A DNA stretch of 64,000 nucleotides from Pachypanchax playfairii (Eukaryota; Chordata; Actinopteri; Cyprinodontiformes; Aplocheilidae). Shown piece after piece: positions 47,322-59,724 of this stretch. The notes under the pieces were generated by a model. That model made no database searches. It saw only the letters and a program-made list of their open reading frames with translations, and had not been told where the DNA came from. A program made the translations under genes and the position numbers. The stretch is taken from the NCBI GenBank assembly GCA_006937955.1, contig SSNP01000173.1, positions 524,248 to 588,247 of the forward strand, written 5' to 3'. Each line of letters starts with the position of its first letter. Within the stretch, counting starts at the first letter, position 1.

Positions 47322-49678
47322 GTAAGAGATACCTGGCATGAAGTAACACCTGTCTGCAAACACGCGCTTCACCTCACTGACCACATGCACGCAGAGAAAC
47401 ATCAGCACGCACAAAAACATAATGTGCTGAATCTTGAACTCGCTTTTTATGTTAATAAATGCACATTTAACTCTTACGTTAATTCTCACAGACATGGAGT
47501 AACAAAACAACACACACTCATGAGGTGCACTCACTGTCTGTAAAAATAAAATCTATATCTAGAAATCCAAAATCAGTATGATGAACTAATCCTCTTTCCT
47601 GTTTATTTTTGCAAGTGTGAACGTAGAAGAAACAAAATATGTTTTTGTGTTTTAGCCACAATATAGAACAAAATTTAGGGGTTTTGCTTAATTCTTTAAA
47701 CCTCCAGATGAAGAAAATCCTATTGTTATTTAGTTGAACGATTTATCAAATGATAATAATAATAATAACAACAACAACAATAATAATAATCATAATAATA
47801 ATATGCTCATTTTAAAATTATTTAGAAGATCATTTGTTTATTTGTTGTTACAGAAAAAGTAGTAGAGCTCTTAAAAATATTGTAAATGATAATTTAATGT
47901 CAGATCAACCAAACCAGCAACTCAATACATCTACATAAAGGTTTCTTTAAAGCTCCTTATGTACCATCCTGAAATCCTCCTCCATCTTCCACCTCCTATG
48001 GAGTTTTCCATTTGTTTAAATCTGTGACATTATGCTTCATTGCAGGGATTTACAGGAATAATTCAATATTGTGTCATCTCTCTGACTGATCTTTCATTTA
48101 AATTTATTAGATCTTATATTATAACAATAAATATAGTATTTTGTGATGATTAAACTATTGCCTGAAATGATTTAATGCACATTATGAATCCCCCAGGTCA
48201 GTAATCTTAATTTCTAAGTGGACGTACGCTTTGGAAATCTACTTATTTGACTTTGTTTGAAATCCTATATAAGACTCTGTGATTACTAACTGAAATATAA
48301 TAGGAGCTAATTATGTTCTTTCAATAACTGAGACAATTATCATCTTGTTCCCCGGCATTGTTAAGTTTTTTCTTTCTTTTTAATATTAGAGGCATATATT
48401 CAAATGAAAGGGTTATCATTTTATTGTCCTGTATTTTGGTATATAATTATTACCACTGTTCTGCTCAGACAGCTTTGTGATTAGTTAAAAACATATTTTG
48501 CTCTCGCAGTAGGAAACCTGTAACATCTTACGGGGGGGAAAAAAGTAAAGGTGGGCATGCAGAGAGAGGAAAGATGAGTGGCAGGAAGGGAAATGAGAAA
48601 AGTGCAAACAATCAATTTGTAATTTTAAAAAGTCAAAGAGAAAATAAAAAGAAAGGATTTAACAGATAAAAAAGTGCATTTTATTTTAATTAGATGCTGA
48701 TCATATCTCATGGAGTCTATCAGAATCTCCCTGTCGATTTTAACCCTGAAATAGAAGTTTAGGAGCTCCTAATTTCCAGACCAGGTTAGTTAGTTCGGAT
48801 CTTTAAAAATATGTTTGTTTTTCAAAATGATATGAGCAACAAATGTCTTACATGTTTTAAAAAGACAAAAATAAAGATGAGCAGTAAAAGGTTTAAAGGT
48901 TTTATAAATTTTATATGAGCTGTACGACAAAGTGGGTGAAAACACCATTTTGAACGGATTTTTAATCAAATCAAATTAGTTTGTTTGATCTAACCATATT
49001 ATATATGACTGTATAGTCTGCAAGCATCAGTTATTTGTTTATGTTTTGCATTTGATAATAGATTATATATATTAATGTCTTGATTTAAATCAACACACAG
49101 TCAGTATTGTTGAGTTTGAATTAGTTTATTGGTTAAATACTTGTTTATGTGACTTTCGTGTTTATTTGTAATTTACTGGATTTACTTGTATTTAAAATTT
49201 TGGTATTTTAGAATTTTTGCAGTTTTGTCACTGGAAGAAACCGTGCATGGGAGAAATGTGACTGATACATGTTGTAAATCCAATTCTGTATCATCATTAT
49301 GAGTTCATTGTGTGTTTAATATAAGTGAAGGATACTGCCATCATTTATTTTTACTGACACCTTTAAGGATAAACATTGATGGTTACATTTTTTGACTTTC
49401 CTGTGAGAATGGAAGGATCTAGAGGATAATTAGTTTGTGGGAGGTTTTTTTTTGTTTCTAGTTGGTTTGGCTGCGTGGATGTTTAGTTTGGCCAAGTTAA
49501 TCTTTAAGTTACATTCTTTCTATTTGGTTCCCTAAATTGACTCATGCTACACTGAACAACTTCTCCTCCTGCCATTCCTCCACTATTCAGGTGAGACTTT
49601 TCTACAAACTGCTATAAAACCTTTGACAATAGAGTTTTAAAACCACATAAACACATGTTGGCCCTTGTCCAGCTCACC
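47322..49678 (+). other. cacna2d2: Intron 3, first part
   Basis: Starts with GTAAGA. The exon 3 frame stays open for about 220 bases into the intron before a stop, which is not evidence of coding. An AAT/AAC microsatellite lies at 47752-47803. The rest is AT-rich and unassigned. Confidence 0.65.
47752..47803. repeat. AAT/AAC compound microsatellite
   Basis: AAT units flank a central block of ACA/AAC units. The run is about 52 bases with two interruptions. Confidence 0.9.
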
Positions 49679-50263
49679 CCGGGCTCACACTGCATCCAGA
49701 TCCGGTCCGGTGCGGACTCCGCAGGTATTCCGTTAGATTAAAATCCCTTTTGAAGGCACACAGTAGCTCCGCGCGGTGCGGGTCCGGTTACGGGGGCCGT
49801 ACGGCACAACGGAAAGAATCCGCAAGGTTCAATTTTTTCCGGACGCCGGAGAGGATCCGCGTCAAGTTTGATGAAATCTGACGAGCTATACAGGAAGTGT
49901 GGCTTGAATATCCGGTGTTTTTTCAAAATAAACGAGTGTACAAACAATTGTAACTTGACTCTTCTTTTTAGACAGCACACGCGCTAATAGGAAATGTAAA
50001 TATTACATCACACCCGGTGACACAGGGTCCTGAAAGCCTGCAGCACAACACCTTTTCACACATTTGCTAAATAATGGATGTGTTCTCGTGTGAAGTCCCG
50101 ACAAAACGATAACCCACGTGAACTTCTGTTCTCGTGGGTGCTGTTTACGCACCCAGCACCGGAGCTGACCGCACTCCCTATCTGGAGCAGATGTGAGTGG
50201 TAGCTTGAGGAAAAACCGCACCGAAGCCGGACCGAAGCCGTTCCATAGGCAGTGTGAGCCCGG
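49679..50263. mobile_element. Unnamed MITE with CCGGGCTCACACTGC ends
   Basis: A 585-base, GC-richer element with perfect 15-base terminal inverted repeats (CCGGGCTCACACTGC at 49679-49693 and its complement at 50249-50263). Further inverted CCGGTCCGG/CCGGACCG motifs lie just inside the ends. No clear target duplication is visible, so the superfamily cannot be assigned. Open frames of 80 and 111 codons on the minus strand have no recognised domain. It ends about 76 bases before hAT-like copy B. Confidence 0.7.
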
Positions 50264-50339
50264 CGTCAGACTACCTGTTAATATGACCGCCCAATCAGAA
50301 TTAATCTGCATACTGTTCAAAGAGCTATATATATCCAAC

Positions 50340-50890
50340 TTACCTGATCAACCAGGCCCAAGTCTTTGACAGAATACTTTACAAAGACGTGAGGACCTGG
50401 AGCTGAACCGCTGTCTCTCAATTTCGATGGCGGGCTTAGCCAGTTGAGAGAGAACCAATCACAGAAACCTGGAAGTGATGCAACATATGTGACGCTAAAG
50501 CGGATACGAAAACAAGAGGTTTAGCGAGTGGAGCCGTAATGGTAGCTACAGAGCCGTGGTTAATGGAGGGGAAAAGACGAATATTAATGACAGTTGTCGC
50601 TTTTGTGTCAAAAACTTGCGAATACGAGGTGTCATTGCACATTCGGTTCAGGTATTTGACCGCCCCAAGCAAACACAGAAGTAAACACTTCATCCACAGC
50701 CGAGTCCGCCATGTTGAATGTTGTGCTCTGGGTGGAAAACGCTAGTTCCGTGTTTTCGGGATGACGCACAACAAAGGTGATATGTAATTGGTCCGTCCTA
50801 AAATTTGACGTGGAAATGATCGGGTGCGGCTCCGGTGTCCGACCCTTCTGCATTTGAACATAATGCAGGAGGATCTGATTGGTCAGGCTA
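50340..50890 (-). mobile_element. hAT-like MITE with ATGGCGGAC frame, copy B (inverted)
   Basis: An inverted copy of the element at 34639-35164, running from TTACCTGATCAACCAGG to GGTCAGGCTA. The flanks TATCCAAC (left) and TGTCCAAC (right, one base beyond the end) make a plausible 8-base target duplication with one mismatch. On the minus strand the ATGGCGGAC start gives 26 codons before a stop. Compared with copy A, this copy keeps about 30 extra bases after codon 12. The two copies lie on opposite sides of exon 3 in opposite orientations. Confidence 0.78.
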
Positions 50891-53800
50891 CTGTCCAACA
50901 GGTAAGATACTGATCGTTCAAACCAGTTCACTTCAAAAGATCTGAGCTATCCGTTCATACTGGTGGTTATTTGGTAATTTTATTTAGAAATTCACCAGTT
51001 CACAGACTCTGACTCCTTAAACGACATGAAAGCTGCATTACAGGTCATATTAACAGACACTTTTATATCTCAAACCCTCTTACTTTTCCACTGAGTTTCC
51101 TGTGTGTATTTCTCTGACAGTTATATCTGCTTGTGTGAGAGTATGTTTGAGGTGTAGTGAGTCTTTCATCCAAATGGTCCTTTTAAGAACAGAGATGACT
51201 AAAAGACTTCTTCCCGTTTCTGCTCAGGTCTGGTCACTCAAAGTTAAGCACTGATATTTTTCGTACAACATTTTTAATCCTCATAAAGAAGCAGAAGTGT
51301 ATATCTTATAGGAGCACAAGGTCTGGTGGGATAAAACGAGGCACATTCACACTACAGTTCAGAAGTCTCTGAAAAGCGTAGTTAATTTGACAACTTGGAT
51401 CCTTAAAGCAAGGAAAGTGTCTCCTGTAGCCAAATGTAGGATTGGATTTGAAATGGCAGTGACCCTCCACCTTCATTTAAATTTTTTTTGGACCCCTTCC
51501 ACTTCCATGTTAATATACAGAAGCACATGTATGCTCCACGACGCCCACACCTTTACCTCCACTGGTAACACTGTCACCTCACATCCTGTCTGGGAGAGTC
51601 AGACTTAGGAGGGAGGAAATGAGGTGAAAAAAGGAAGAAGTAGTCCTGGAATGAGAATGTCTCCCTGGGGCATGGAAAAATCAAGAAAATGATGTTCAGA
51701 AAATTCATAGATTTAAAAATGAGCATCAAGCGAGAGGGGAAGGAGAGGGGGAGAAAAGGCTGTAAAGGGAGAGAAGGAGTTGAAGACACAAAAAAAAAAA
51801 AAAAAAAATCAAGCAAGAGGAGAGGAAAATAATAAAAAAATGATAATACAAATAAATTCCCAGAAGAAGAATCACACAAGGCCTAAATATTTATTAAAAA
51901 GAACAAACCTGAAGAACAATTCATTATATTTAATTTGAGCTTTTTCAGATTTTTATTTGTTTTTACTAAAACCAAATATTCAGAACTGTAGGGACATAAA
52001 TTGAGGCTTATTATTCACACAGAAAGAAAAGTGTTTTAATGCAGTCTGCAGATAAGAAGGTCTCAAACTCTGCCCTGCTCAGGATTGACAGTGTTTTATA
52101 TTCTAGACTGGTTCTGCCCCCTGTAATGGTTATTTAGAGCCCAAAATTCCCACCACATTAAAAAGAAAATGTGTTTGTGCATTTTGCATAAGTGTTTGTA
52201 TGCATGAAGGGAGGGAAGAAATTATTCTTCTGCAACCTATTTATATACTGCTTCGGGTGACTTGTTGTGATTCATGTTTATATTACTAATGTGAAAATAC
52301 ACGTTAACTCTAAACACTAGTTACTGATATATAGTGACACAGATTTGCTTGTTTTTTTTCTCAATTATGAGATAAGCAGGTAAGTTTAATCATATGAATA
52401 AAAAATATTTTTAACCTATTAGAAATAACTTCTTCTGATGCTAAAAATATAAGTTATAGACTTTTCTTGAGCTTTGCAGCTGTAATATTTGTGTTCAGTG
52501 TTATCAGTAGGGTAAGGCGTATATAAAGTATCATTCAAAGTGCAATGCACTCAGTGTACCACTCATTCTAAAAATGGAAACTGTATAATCTGACTTACTT
52601 TTCATCAAAAGCCTATCAAATGTTTATTCTTTTTTTTTTTTTGTCTTAATCTCCTCCACTCACCGTCCGTGCTCGCTCTTCCTTCCTGCCTCTGGCTTTA
52701 GTCATCTTAAACAATGATCTGAATCTACGGCTTGTGCCAAAAGGAAAACGTAGCATAAAACAGAGCTAGCTGAATCGCTTGCATGTTGCTTTTAGACTTT
52801 TCTTCTGTCTTTTTGTTTTTGTAAGATCAGTCAGAGCGAAGGCTTTTCCCATCTTTAGACTAGGAGCTTTTTTCAGTACATTTGATTGTTGAAACTGCCA
52901 TCTGGCTTCGTGTTTTTTTTTTTCATATCAGTTGACCTTGCAGTCAATCTGACTTTAAAAAAAAAAGAAGAGCATATTTGTCATTCTTTAAGTATATTGA
53001 TATTGTAGCTTGCAGCTGGTCAGCTTGTTTATTGTATTTTATTTTATTTTTTACCACAGGTCAAGGCTTTTGTTTATTTTTCTTCAGTGTATCTGTCTGT
53101 CTATTGTAATAGGTACTGTACTGAAAACAGGAAGTACTCAAGCTTATATTCAGTGAAATTATTAGTTCTTAAGGATTTTTGAACCACTAAATAAAATAAG
53201 TTCTACGAAAATAAACCAAAGATTTTGCTTTGAATTAAATAAATAATCTCTCCAGGAAAGGTCATTTTACATTTTTAATCCACGTTTTATTGGTTTTTCG
53301 AATATTTGCCAACTACAGCTGAATAAATGTCAAGATTGTGCTGATTCTGTCAAGGACTCTAATATTTGTTTGAACCTTTTACCGGCTTGATTATTTCTTA
53401 TCATATTTGCTGATGATCGAGCAGCTTCATGTGTGTTCGTCCGTCTCTGTTTGTACGTTTGCTCCTGTGTTTTTTTTATCATTTCTATTCTTTTTTTGTG
53501 GGTGTTATCTGAGTAACAGGCTCATAAATGACTGATTCTACAAAGATGTTGTTCTGACAGGCTTTTTAATCCCAAATTGTCAGAGAAACACACCTCCCTA
53601 ACTCATCTGTCCTGTGTTAAGACCAAACAAGTGTAGTACTGTACAGTAAGATGTCTAGCACGGATCTGAGTTCTCATCTTCTTTTTGCTCCACTTTGATA
53701 TACGATTGCTACATTTTTGACATCAGTTGAGCTCTTCAGAACTGGATAAGACTGAACAGTAACCTGTCCGTTGTTAAATCCAGACAGGATCGAACTGCCT

Positions 53801-54724
53801 GTTCAGCAGCTTCTGAGATTTTTTTAGTTTTGGAGAAGAAAGACAAGGCCATGAGCTGCAGACAGAGATCAGGCTACATTTCCATCAACTGCACAGAAAA
53901 ACTAGCCCTGCCAAGGCTTGTACATTATGATTTCACACAGGGAACTGATGAAAAAGAAGGGGGACTAAGATTGGTTTAATCCAATTACACAGATCTCAAT
54001 ACTATTCCAATCCCACTTACAGTTGAAAAATGAGTACCTTCGGTATTTTGTACTGTTTGAAGGGTTGTCATGCAGCAAACTGATGGGCTGGTTTTTGGGT
54101 TTGGGTTGTCAGAGAGTTAAGCCGTGGAGATATAGAATTAGGGAGGTGAGGGAAGACAATGTAAGAAAAGGTTTTTTATGGTGAAGCACAGCAGATAGTG
54201 AGACGCCTCAACAAACTACTTACTACAAGGAAAAACAGTGTCAGAAATCAAGGCCTTTTTAGTTTAACAAGCGTGCGTGCTGTGTGCCTCACTTATCTGC
54301 CCTGGAAGGAAGATTGACCTATAATTAGCTATGATTTGCTCCGAGGTTGTGTGGAGAACAGCAATGGTGGATCTGAAACAAGCATCTTTTAGATCAGACT
54401 TTAAATGTACATGTATATCTCTCTGCCTCAGAGGTCCAGATGTGGGAAAGCTGAGGTGAATTCATTTAAGTGACAGATAAAGCAGAACCTAATAAAACAT
54501 TGTAGCTGTTATGTTCCACCCGGGATGTTCACTCCTGACGTATATTTTTAACTGATTCATCAGTTTTCTTTTGTGTCAGTTTAGTTTGAAAAGGCACAAG
54601 AAACTTGAGTTTTTTCGGTTCTGATGTGATGTAACCTGAAAGTGATGTTGTTTGTGTGTTGGTCGGTATATGTCACTCTGTCTTTGTGAGGTCTCGTGGT
54701 CTCATAAGTTTTTTATACAGCATA
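50891..54724 (+). other. cacna2d2: Intron 3, second part
   Basis: AT-rich DNA. The one distinct feature is the purine-rich stretch at 51605-51870; T-runs occur at about 52629-52642 and 52913-52923. No exon resembling the next alpha-2/delta exon was found. Confidence 0.6.
51605..51870. repeat. Purine-rich tract with A-run
   Basis: About 265 bases strongly biased to A and G on the plus strand, including GAGAGGGGAAGGAGAGGGGG and an A-run of about 19 at 51790-51808. The 101-codon minus-strand frame is Phe/Leu/Ser/Pro-rich translation of this bias and not a gene. Confidence 0.8.
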
Positions 54725-55135
54725 CAGGATCATGGTGGTAGAAACAGCAGTGTATCGTTACGTGATGCACTTCTGCACCAGCATGCCAGAGAATTTGAAA
54801 CAAGCTGGCTTCATGCCAGTGCTACCACCAAATCACATGGTAGCATCATATTATCATCGCATGATCGTCTAGCACATAGCTGCATCTAGACATGGTCTGA
54901 GAAAGTTGTATCCTGTGTGCATACGTGGCTGGATCTTCATGGGTACCTGATGGTATACATCCTGCAGCAGGAGAGAATCAGGAGGATGCAGAAATTGGCA
55001 GGGAAAAACTTATTTGGTTAGTACTCAGCATCATGTGTGGATCCCCACGGATAGAAGTTTTGCAAATTTGTTGTGATCCAGTCCTGCTGAGATGGTGGAG
55101 ATTGTAGAGGGATCCAGCGTGAAGGGTCTTAACGA
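54725..55135 (+). repeat. Dispersed repeat family X, copy 3
   Basis: The longest well-aligned partner of 35185-35640. Landmarks in order are ATCATGGTGGTAGAAACAGC, GCTGGCTTCATGCC, CGCATGATCGTCTAGCAC, CAGGGAAAAACTTATTTGGT, TAGTACTCAGCATCATG, TTTTGCAAATTTGTTGTGAT and TGGTGGAGATTG. Same orientation as the other two copies. Identity unknown. Confidence 0.6.
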
Positions 55136-58100
55136 GTTTCTGCAAATCTACTAAACCTGATTTTATGTAAATTTTGTCAAATATAAGAAACAATAACCTG
55201 GAAAACATACAGTAGATCCATAAGATTGGTCAGACAGCACTTTTTTTTTCCAGAAGAGATGGAGATGTGTTGTGATTACAGTCATAAATTAGGACGGATC
55301 TCAGACCAGACACATTGCAGGGACAGCAAAAGTGTGCATGACGGTATTAATCATTCAGGCTGCGTCTCTTCCTAACCATGGAAACCAAGAAGACACAGTC
55401 AGGTCAGGGATGGGGAGGGTCACACCTCCCAAAGTCATTTGTCATTATGTTACATTCATTAATAATTCACACAGACATCGACTCTCAAGCGGTGCGGACC
55501 CTGCCAACACGCGTGCTGAAAGAAGTGTGAGCGTGCACAAATCGACTGAGGTGTAAACGTTTGGAGCTGCTCGCTCTTTCACCAATGCACTCTACAATAC
55601 GCTGACATTTTGACATCGCTTGACAATGGCATTTGAAATTTGAACATGATTTTCTACTAAAGAAACAGCCTAAATCATTTTTGACAAAAAAAACAAGTCA
55701 CCAAACTACAAACAGCTGCTGCAGATTCTGGGTCAAGCGCTTCCTTTTTTACATGACCTTGTTTTTCAAATTGGTTATTCTGACAGTTTCGTTCACCTCT
55801 TTGCGACAAAGTACACAACAAAATAACACTCCTTTCAGAAGGCTCACACACCTGTTTACACTTCTGGTTTTCTGGTGCTTTATGAACAGAAAAGGATCAT
55901 TTTCTCAAAACAAATAAAAAACCAGAACCTACAACCCTCGTGTGTTTCTGTGATCTAACTATTTTATGAGCTCACTCACTCTCAGATGGCAATTACAGCT
56001 TTGAAGAAGTGTGTTAAATATGTAAAACAGTTTTGATTAGATGCAAAATAGGTGTATCATGATAAAAGGAGGTGATGATGCCCACACGCTTCTTGTTCGG
56101 GGTGTTTATATACGCATTTGTCTGAGAATCAAACTGTTTGAGTCAAAGATATTAAACTCTTACTGCTTAGTGGTGTGATAAGTAATCAAAAAGGCTCTAA
56201 TTGTGTCCTTTATATCATTTTAAGCAACTCGTAATTCACACACTAATTTAATTGCGGACTGAAAAGCAATAACAGGCGGAAGTAAAACAGTTTAATAACT
56301 GTGACTGACGTAACCCGAGACATAAAAACTCCCTTGTGTGTGTGTGTGTGTTGATGTCTTGAGTCGTCATCCCAGAGAGATCTCAGACGGATCAGTGGCT
56401 GGCTTTAATTGAACAGGCATCTGGTACAAACAACCAATTTATTGCAACTAAATTTAGCTCTCAGTCTTTGAAAAGCCCACCAGTCCCTCCAAAAAAATGA
56501 AGCTCCTACTCTCAGACCACTGTGAAGCTTTTGAGACAAGTGTGAGCTGTCACTGGATTTTTATTGGCCAGAGTGTAATGGAGTTGGAGGATTAGCAAAG
56601 TGCAGCTCCTTGTTATCTGAGGTTGGCTTCATGAATGACTGAAGTGCTTGTTGCTGGTGATCTTTTTTTGTCAGTTAGACACTTCAGTCCTTGGGTTTTT
56701 GTAAGTTACCTCCTGTAAGTTTTTACTTTCTAGAGGTTTAAAATGTGTCTTAAGTCGTAAAAATCTGAAGCTCTTGATTTTAAAATTACTGCCAACTTGT
56801 TAGCATCTCTTAGTCTTTAATAACAAGTGGTTATGTCCGATAGCAGGTTGTCTTTTACTTGCTACGTCGTGGTAGAGGGAGAGTGTCTTTGTGAAGTAGT
56901 ATAGAATAGGTTATGTGTATCTGCTTGTTGGAGGTCATAGTCCAGGTGGTTCTTCTCCTCAGCGTCTCTCTCCAGATCCCCCTGAAGGATCCAGAGACCT
57001 GTCCAGGTCAGAAGTTTCACATGTTTATAAATCGTCCATTAAAATCCTTTAGAAGAAGTCAAATGGCCATAGAGTGTCTTTGTAACCTGATCCAGGGTTT
57101 CCTAATTCCCCATTGGCATACACACATTTCAATGTGTTATATTATATATTTACTCTATATACACCACTATCGTAATTTGACTCAAACACAGTACATCAGG
57201 TGAAGACAGAGTACAATGAATAAGAGGATCGAATCCCTGATCCTCTGATGGGAAAACAATTTGCCCACTGAACCCCCTGGACAACCGGGAAGGATCCTGA
57301 TCATTGATTTTATAATTTGGAAGGGTGGAGGCTCTACTCTGAGCTCTGACTTCCTCATCCTGACTCAGAACCCAGACACCGTCCAAGTGAAAGTCATTTG
57401 AACTGCTTTTATGTGTGATCTTCATCTTTTAGTCTAGACCCAAATCTCATGGATGAGTGTTAGAACATGAATAGACCAGTAATTTTAGAGCCTTGCTCTT
57501 CTTTACTGTCACAGACTGGAGACGGTGGACTCATCGAACTCATCAATCTCCATCTTTCACTCCATCTGTCCATCACCCATGAACCAGAGATTGATACACA
57601 CTCATTTAATTTTGTCATATAACTTTTTCCCTGTACATAAACTCTACATGATATAAACGTGTGTAGCATAAACATTTACACCATTTACAGTCTAAATTTA
57701 CATTTCTTCACATTTACTTTCCCAAGTAGCTAAACTGCACCTCTACCCTCATCATAGCATTTAAACTTGATCTACACACTTACTATTACCCTCCCTGAGG
57801 CGCAGCATGGCACTCAGTAATAGCAAGCACTCCTTAGCTTGGCCTGTGTTCATTTAGAGAGCTTAATGAATTACAAGAGCTTTATAATGACTGTGCCTGA
57901 GTACTGCTGTGGGGAGGTCAGATGGTTTGAATAACTAATGAACGCCGTCTCAAGTCAGAACTTCAACATGCATGGAGCATTTTGTATGTGCCGCTGTAGA
58001 CGGCTGAATACTACATACCCCCTACCCTCCACCACACACCCCCCCCTCCTTCACCCACCAATCATCACTTCAAGAAGAAGAAAAACTAAAGAGGAGCGTC

Positions 58101-59175
58101 TAACAAAGTAATTTGATTTTCCATTTCCTGTAGGCACTTTGAGAGGCAGTGATAACTTTCAGGTCCCATCAGGGACGAACACAGGAAGTAGGCCAAGCTC
58201 TACTTTTGATAAAAATAGCAGAGAAAACTTTTAACTCACCTTGTAGACCAACTGGTAAAAACATTACATCATATAGCATTTATTATGAGTATTTCAGATC
58301 TAGTTAAAAAAGATGAATGTGTCCGTGTCGTCATCCAAAGCCGATCAGTTCTTTGAAATCAATATTTTGTCGGAAATGTTGACCAGTTTTTGTATAACAG
58401 AAATATTTGTACTGATAAAACGTTATATTTTGCAAGAGGAAACATTAGCTGTACCTTTTAGTTTTAACTCAAGTGGATTGCTTTGAACTATGTTAACTGT
58501 TTGCACGTTACGTTCTCTATCTTAGCTGTATACTTAGTAAAGTATTTTAAACAAACCAAAAAAAGGTGATCTAATTCTTGCTTGATCCAACAACAGATGT
58601 TTTGAAATCACCATGATGCTGTAGTGTGTTCATTGAAACACCAGTTGGTAAACTTTTAAAGTCATAAACACATTAATTGTGCACTTGTGCGAAGAAGAAG
58701 ACAAACTCAAATACACAAGTCTGTAAACAGTCATGTCTGCACACACACACATGCACTTAATCACGTATTTCCACTCCTAATCTCATCCCCAATCCCCTCG
58801 CCCCTGTCAGTCAGATATATGAACTTCCATTAGCAACCATCTGTTACAACCTGCAGCAAAGCCATTACACTTCAGATACACAAACACACACACACACACT
58901 GACATGTAAGTGGAAACATTTCCCTCACTTAACCTATGGCTGGTAAATTTCTTCTAAAACTTGAGAGAATTTGGCGAAAGCATCACATGTTTAACCTTCA
59001 AAGTAAAAGTTGAGCAAAGACTCCCAAAAACCTGTGATAGACTAAGTTGCTGCCCACCACAGATGTGTCACCTGGTCAAAAACACATCACCAGAATGTGA
59101 GGTCACATGCAGACCGACACACCAGCATCCTGTTGTTAATACAGATGTTTATGACTTGTTTAATCTTGAGATTAA
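55136..59175 (+). other. cacna2d2: Intron 3, third part
   Basis: AT-rich DNA with short CA/GT runs (about 56336-56350, 58740-58752, 58880-58899). At 57210-57300, read on the minus strand, a GGGATTCGATCCTC motif resembles a tRNA-type B box and hints at a SINE head, too weak to call. No exon was supported. Confidence 0.55.
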
Positions 59176-59724
59176 TGGTGCGTTCACACCGGCCGCTTTG
59201 TCAGCGTCAAGCAACGTTAACAACGCTTCAAGTTTGAAGCTTTTAACGCCTGACGTTAAAAAGAGCTCGTAGGCGGGGCTTCCATTGTTATCGGATGTTC
59301 TGAGCTATTGCGGATCATATAGAGAGAGTGACTTGGCTTTATTTACTCCGTTTGTGGATACAGCCCGTTGTTCAGATGCGTTCTGAGTTTGAGGAGTTAA
59401 ACCATTTGCTCCAGGAGCTACATATGGATGAGGTTTGCTTCCAGCGCTGCTTCTGTCTGTCCCGCACCCTGTTTGAAGACTTCCTGCTACATTCAGGTAT
59501 GTCACTACGACAAGACGCTCTGATTGGTTGACATGCTGCTTCAAGAGCGTCAAAAGTTCAGCAAGCTGAACTTCTGCGTTGCTTGCGTTTCAAGCGTCAA
59601 CGCCTGAAACGCTTGAAAAGCTTGAAAAGTTGACGCTGCTAACGCTCACAAAGCGACGCAGAGACTCTGACGCTGGTCTGATGGACTCCACGTTGACGGC
59701 TGGGCCGGTGTGAACGCACCATAA
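59173..59724. mobile_element. Harbinger-type non-autonomous element
   Basis: A 546-base element (59176-59721) with perfect 19-base terminal inverted repeats TGGTGCGTTCACACCGGCC and a 3-base TAA target duplication on both sides (59173-59175, 59722-59724). The TWA target and the GGTGCGTTCACACC-type end are hallmarks of PIF/Harbinger elements in fish. The interior keeps a transposase N-terminal fragment (59376-59531) and many GCGTCAA/TTGACGC-like inverted motifs. Perfect ends suggest fairly recent movement. Confidence 0.88.
59376..59531 (+). pseudogene. Harbinger transposase N-terminal fragment
   Basis: A 51-codon frame starting MRSEFEELNHLLQELHMDEV, followed by a FQRCFCLSRTLFEDFL motif. This is the N-terminal 'F-x-R-x-F-x-(L/M)-S-R-x-x-F' region seen in Harbinger transposases and HARBI1-like proteins. 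It stops at TGA after LRQDALIG, before any of the catalytic DDE domain, which is absent from the element. The surrounding inverted repeats show it is a deletion derivative, mobilised in trans if at all. Confidence 0.7.

Noticed and set aside
51574..51879. 101-codon minus-strand frame rich in Phe, Leu, Ser and Pro
   Set aside because: It is the translation of a purine-rich tract with an A-run; no membrane protein family is implied.
22389..54889. Shared peptide VSLRDALLH in frames at 22.5 kb (minus) and 54.75 kb (plus)
   Set aside because: The two DNA stretches belong to copies of one repeat that align on the same strand, so the opposite-strand peptide match is coincidence.
57210..57300. tRNA-like B-box motif on the minus strand
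   Set aside because: Too little of a tRNA or SINE head is present to call an element; mentioned only within the intron description.
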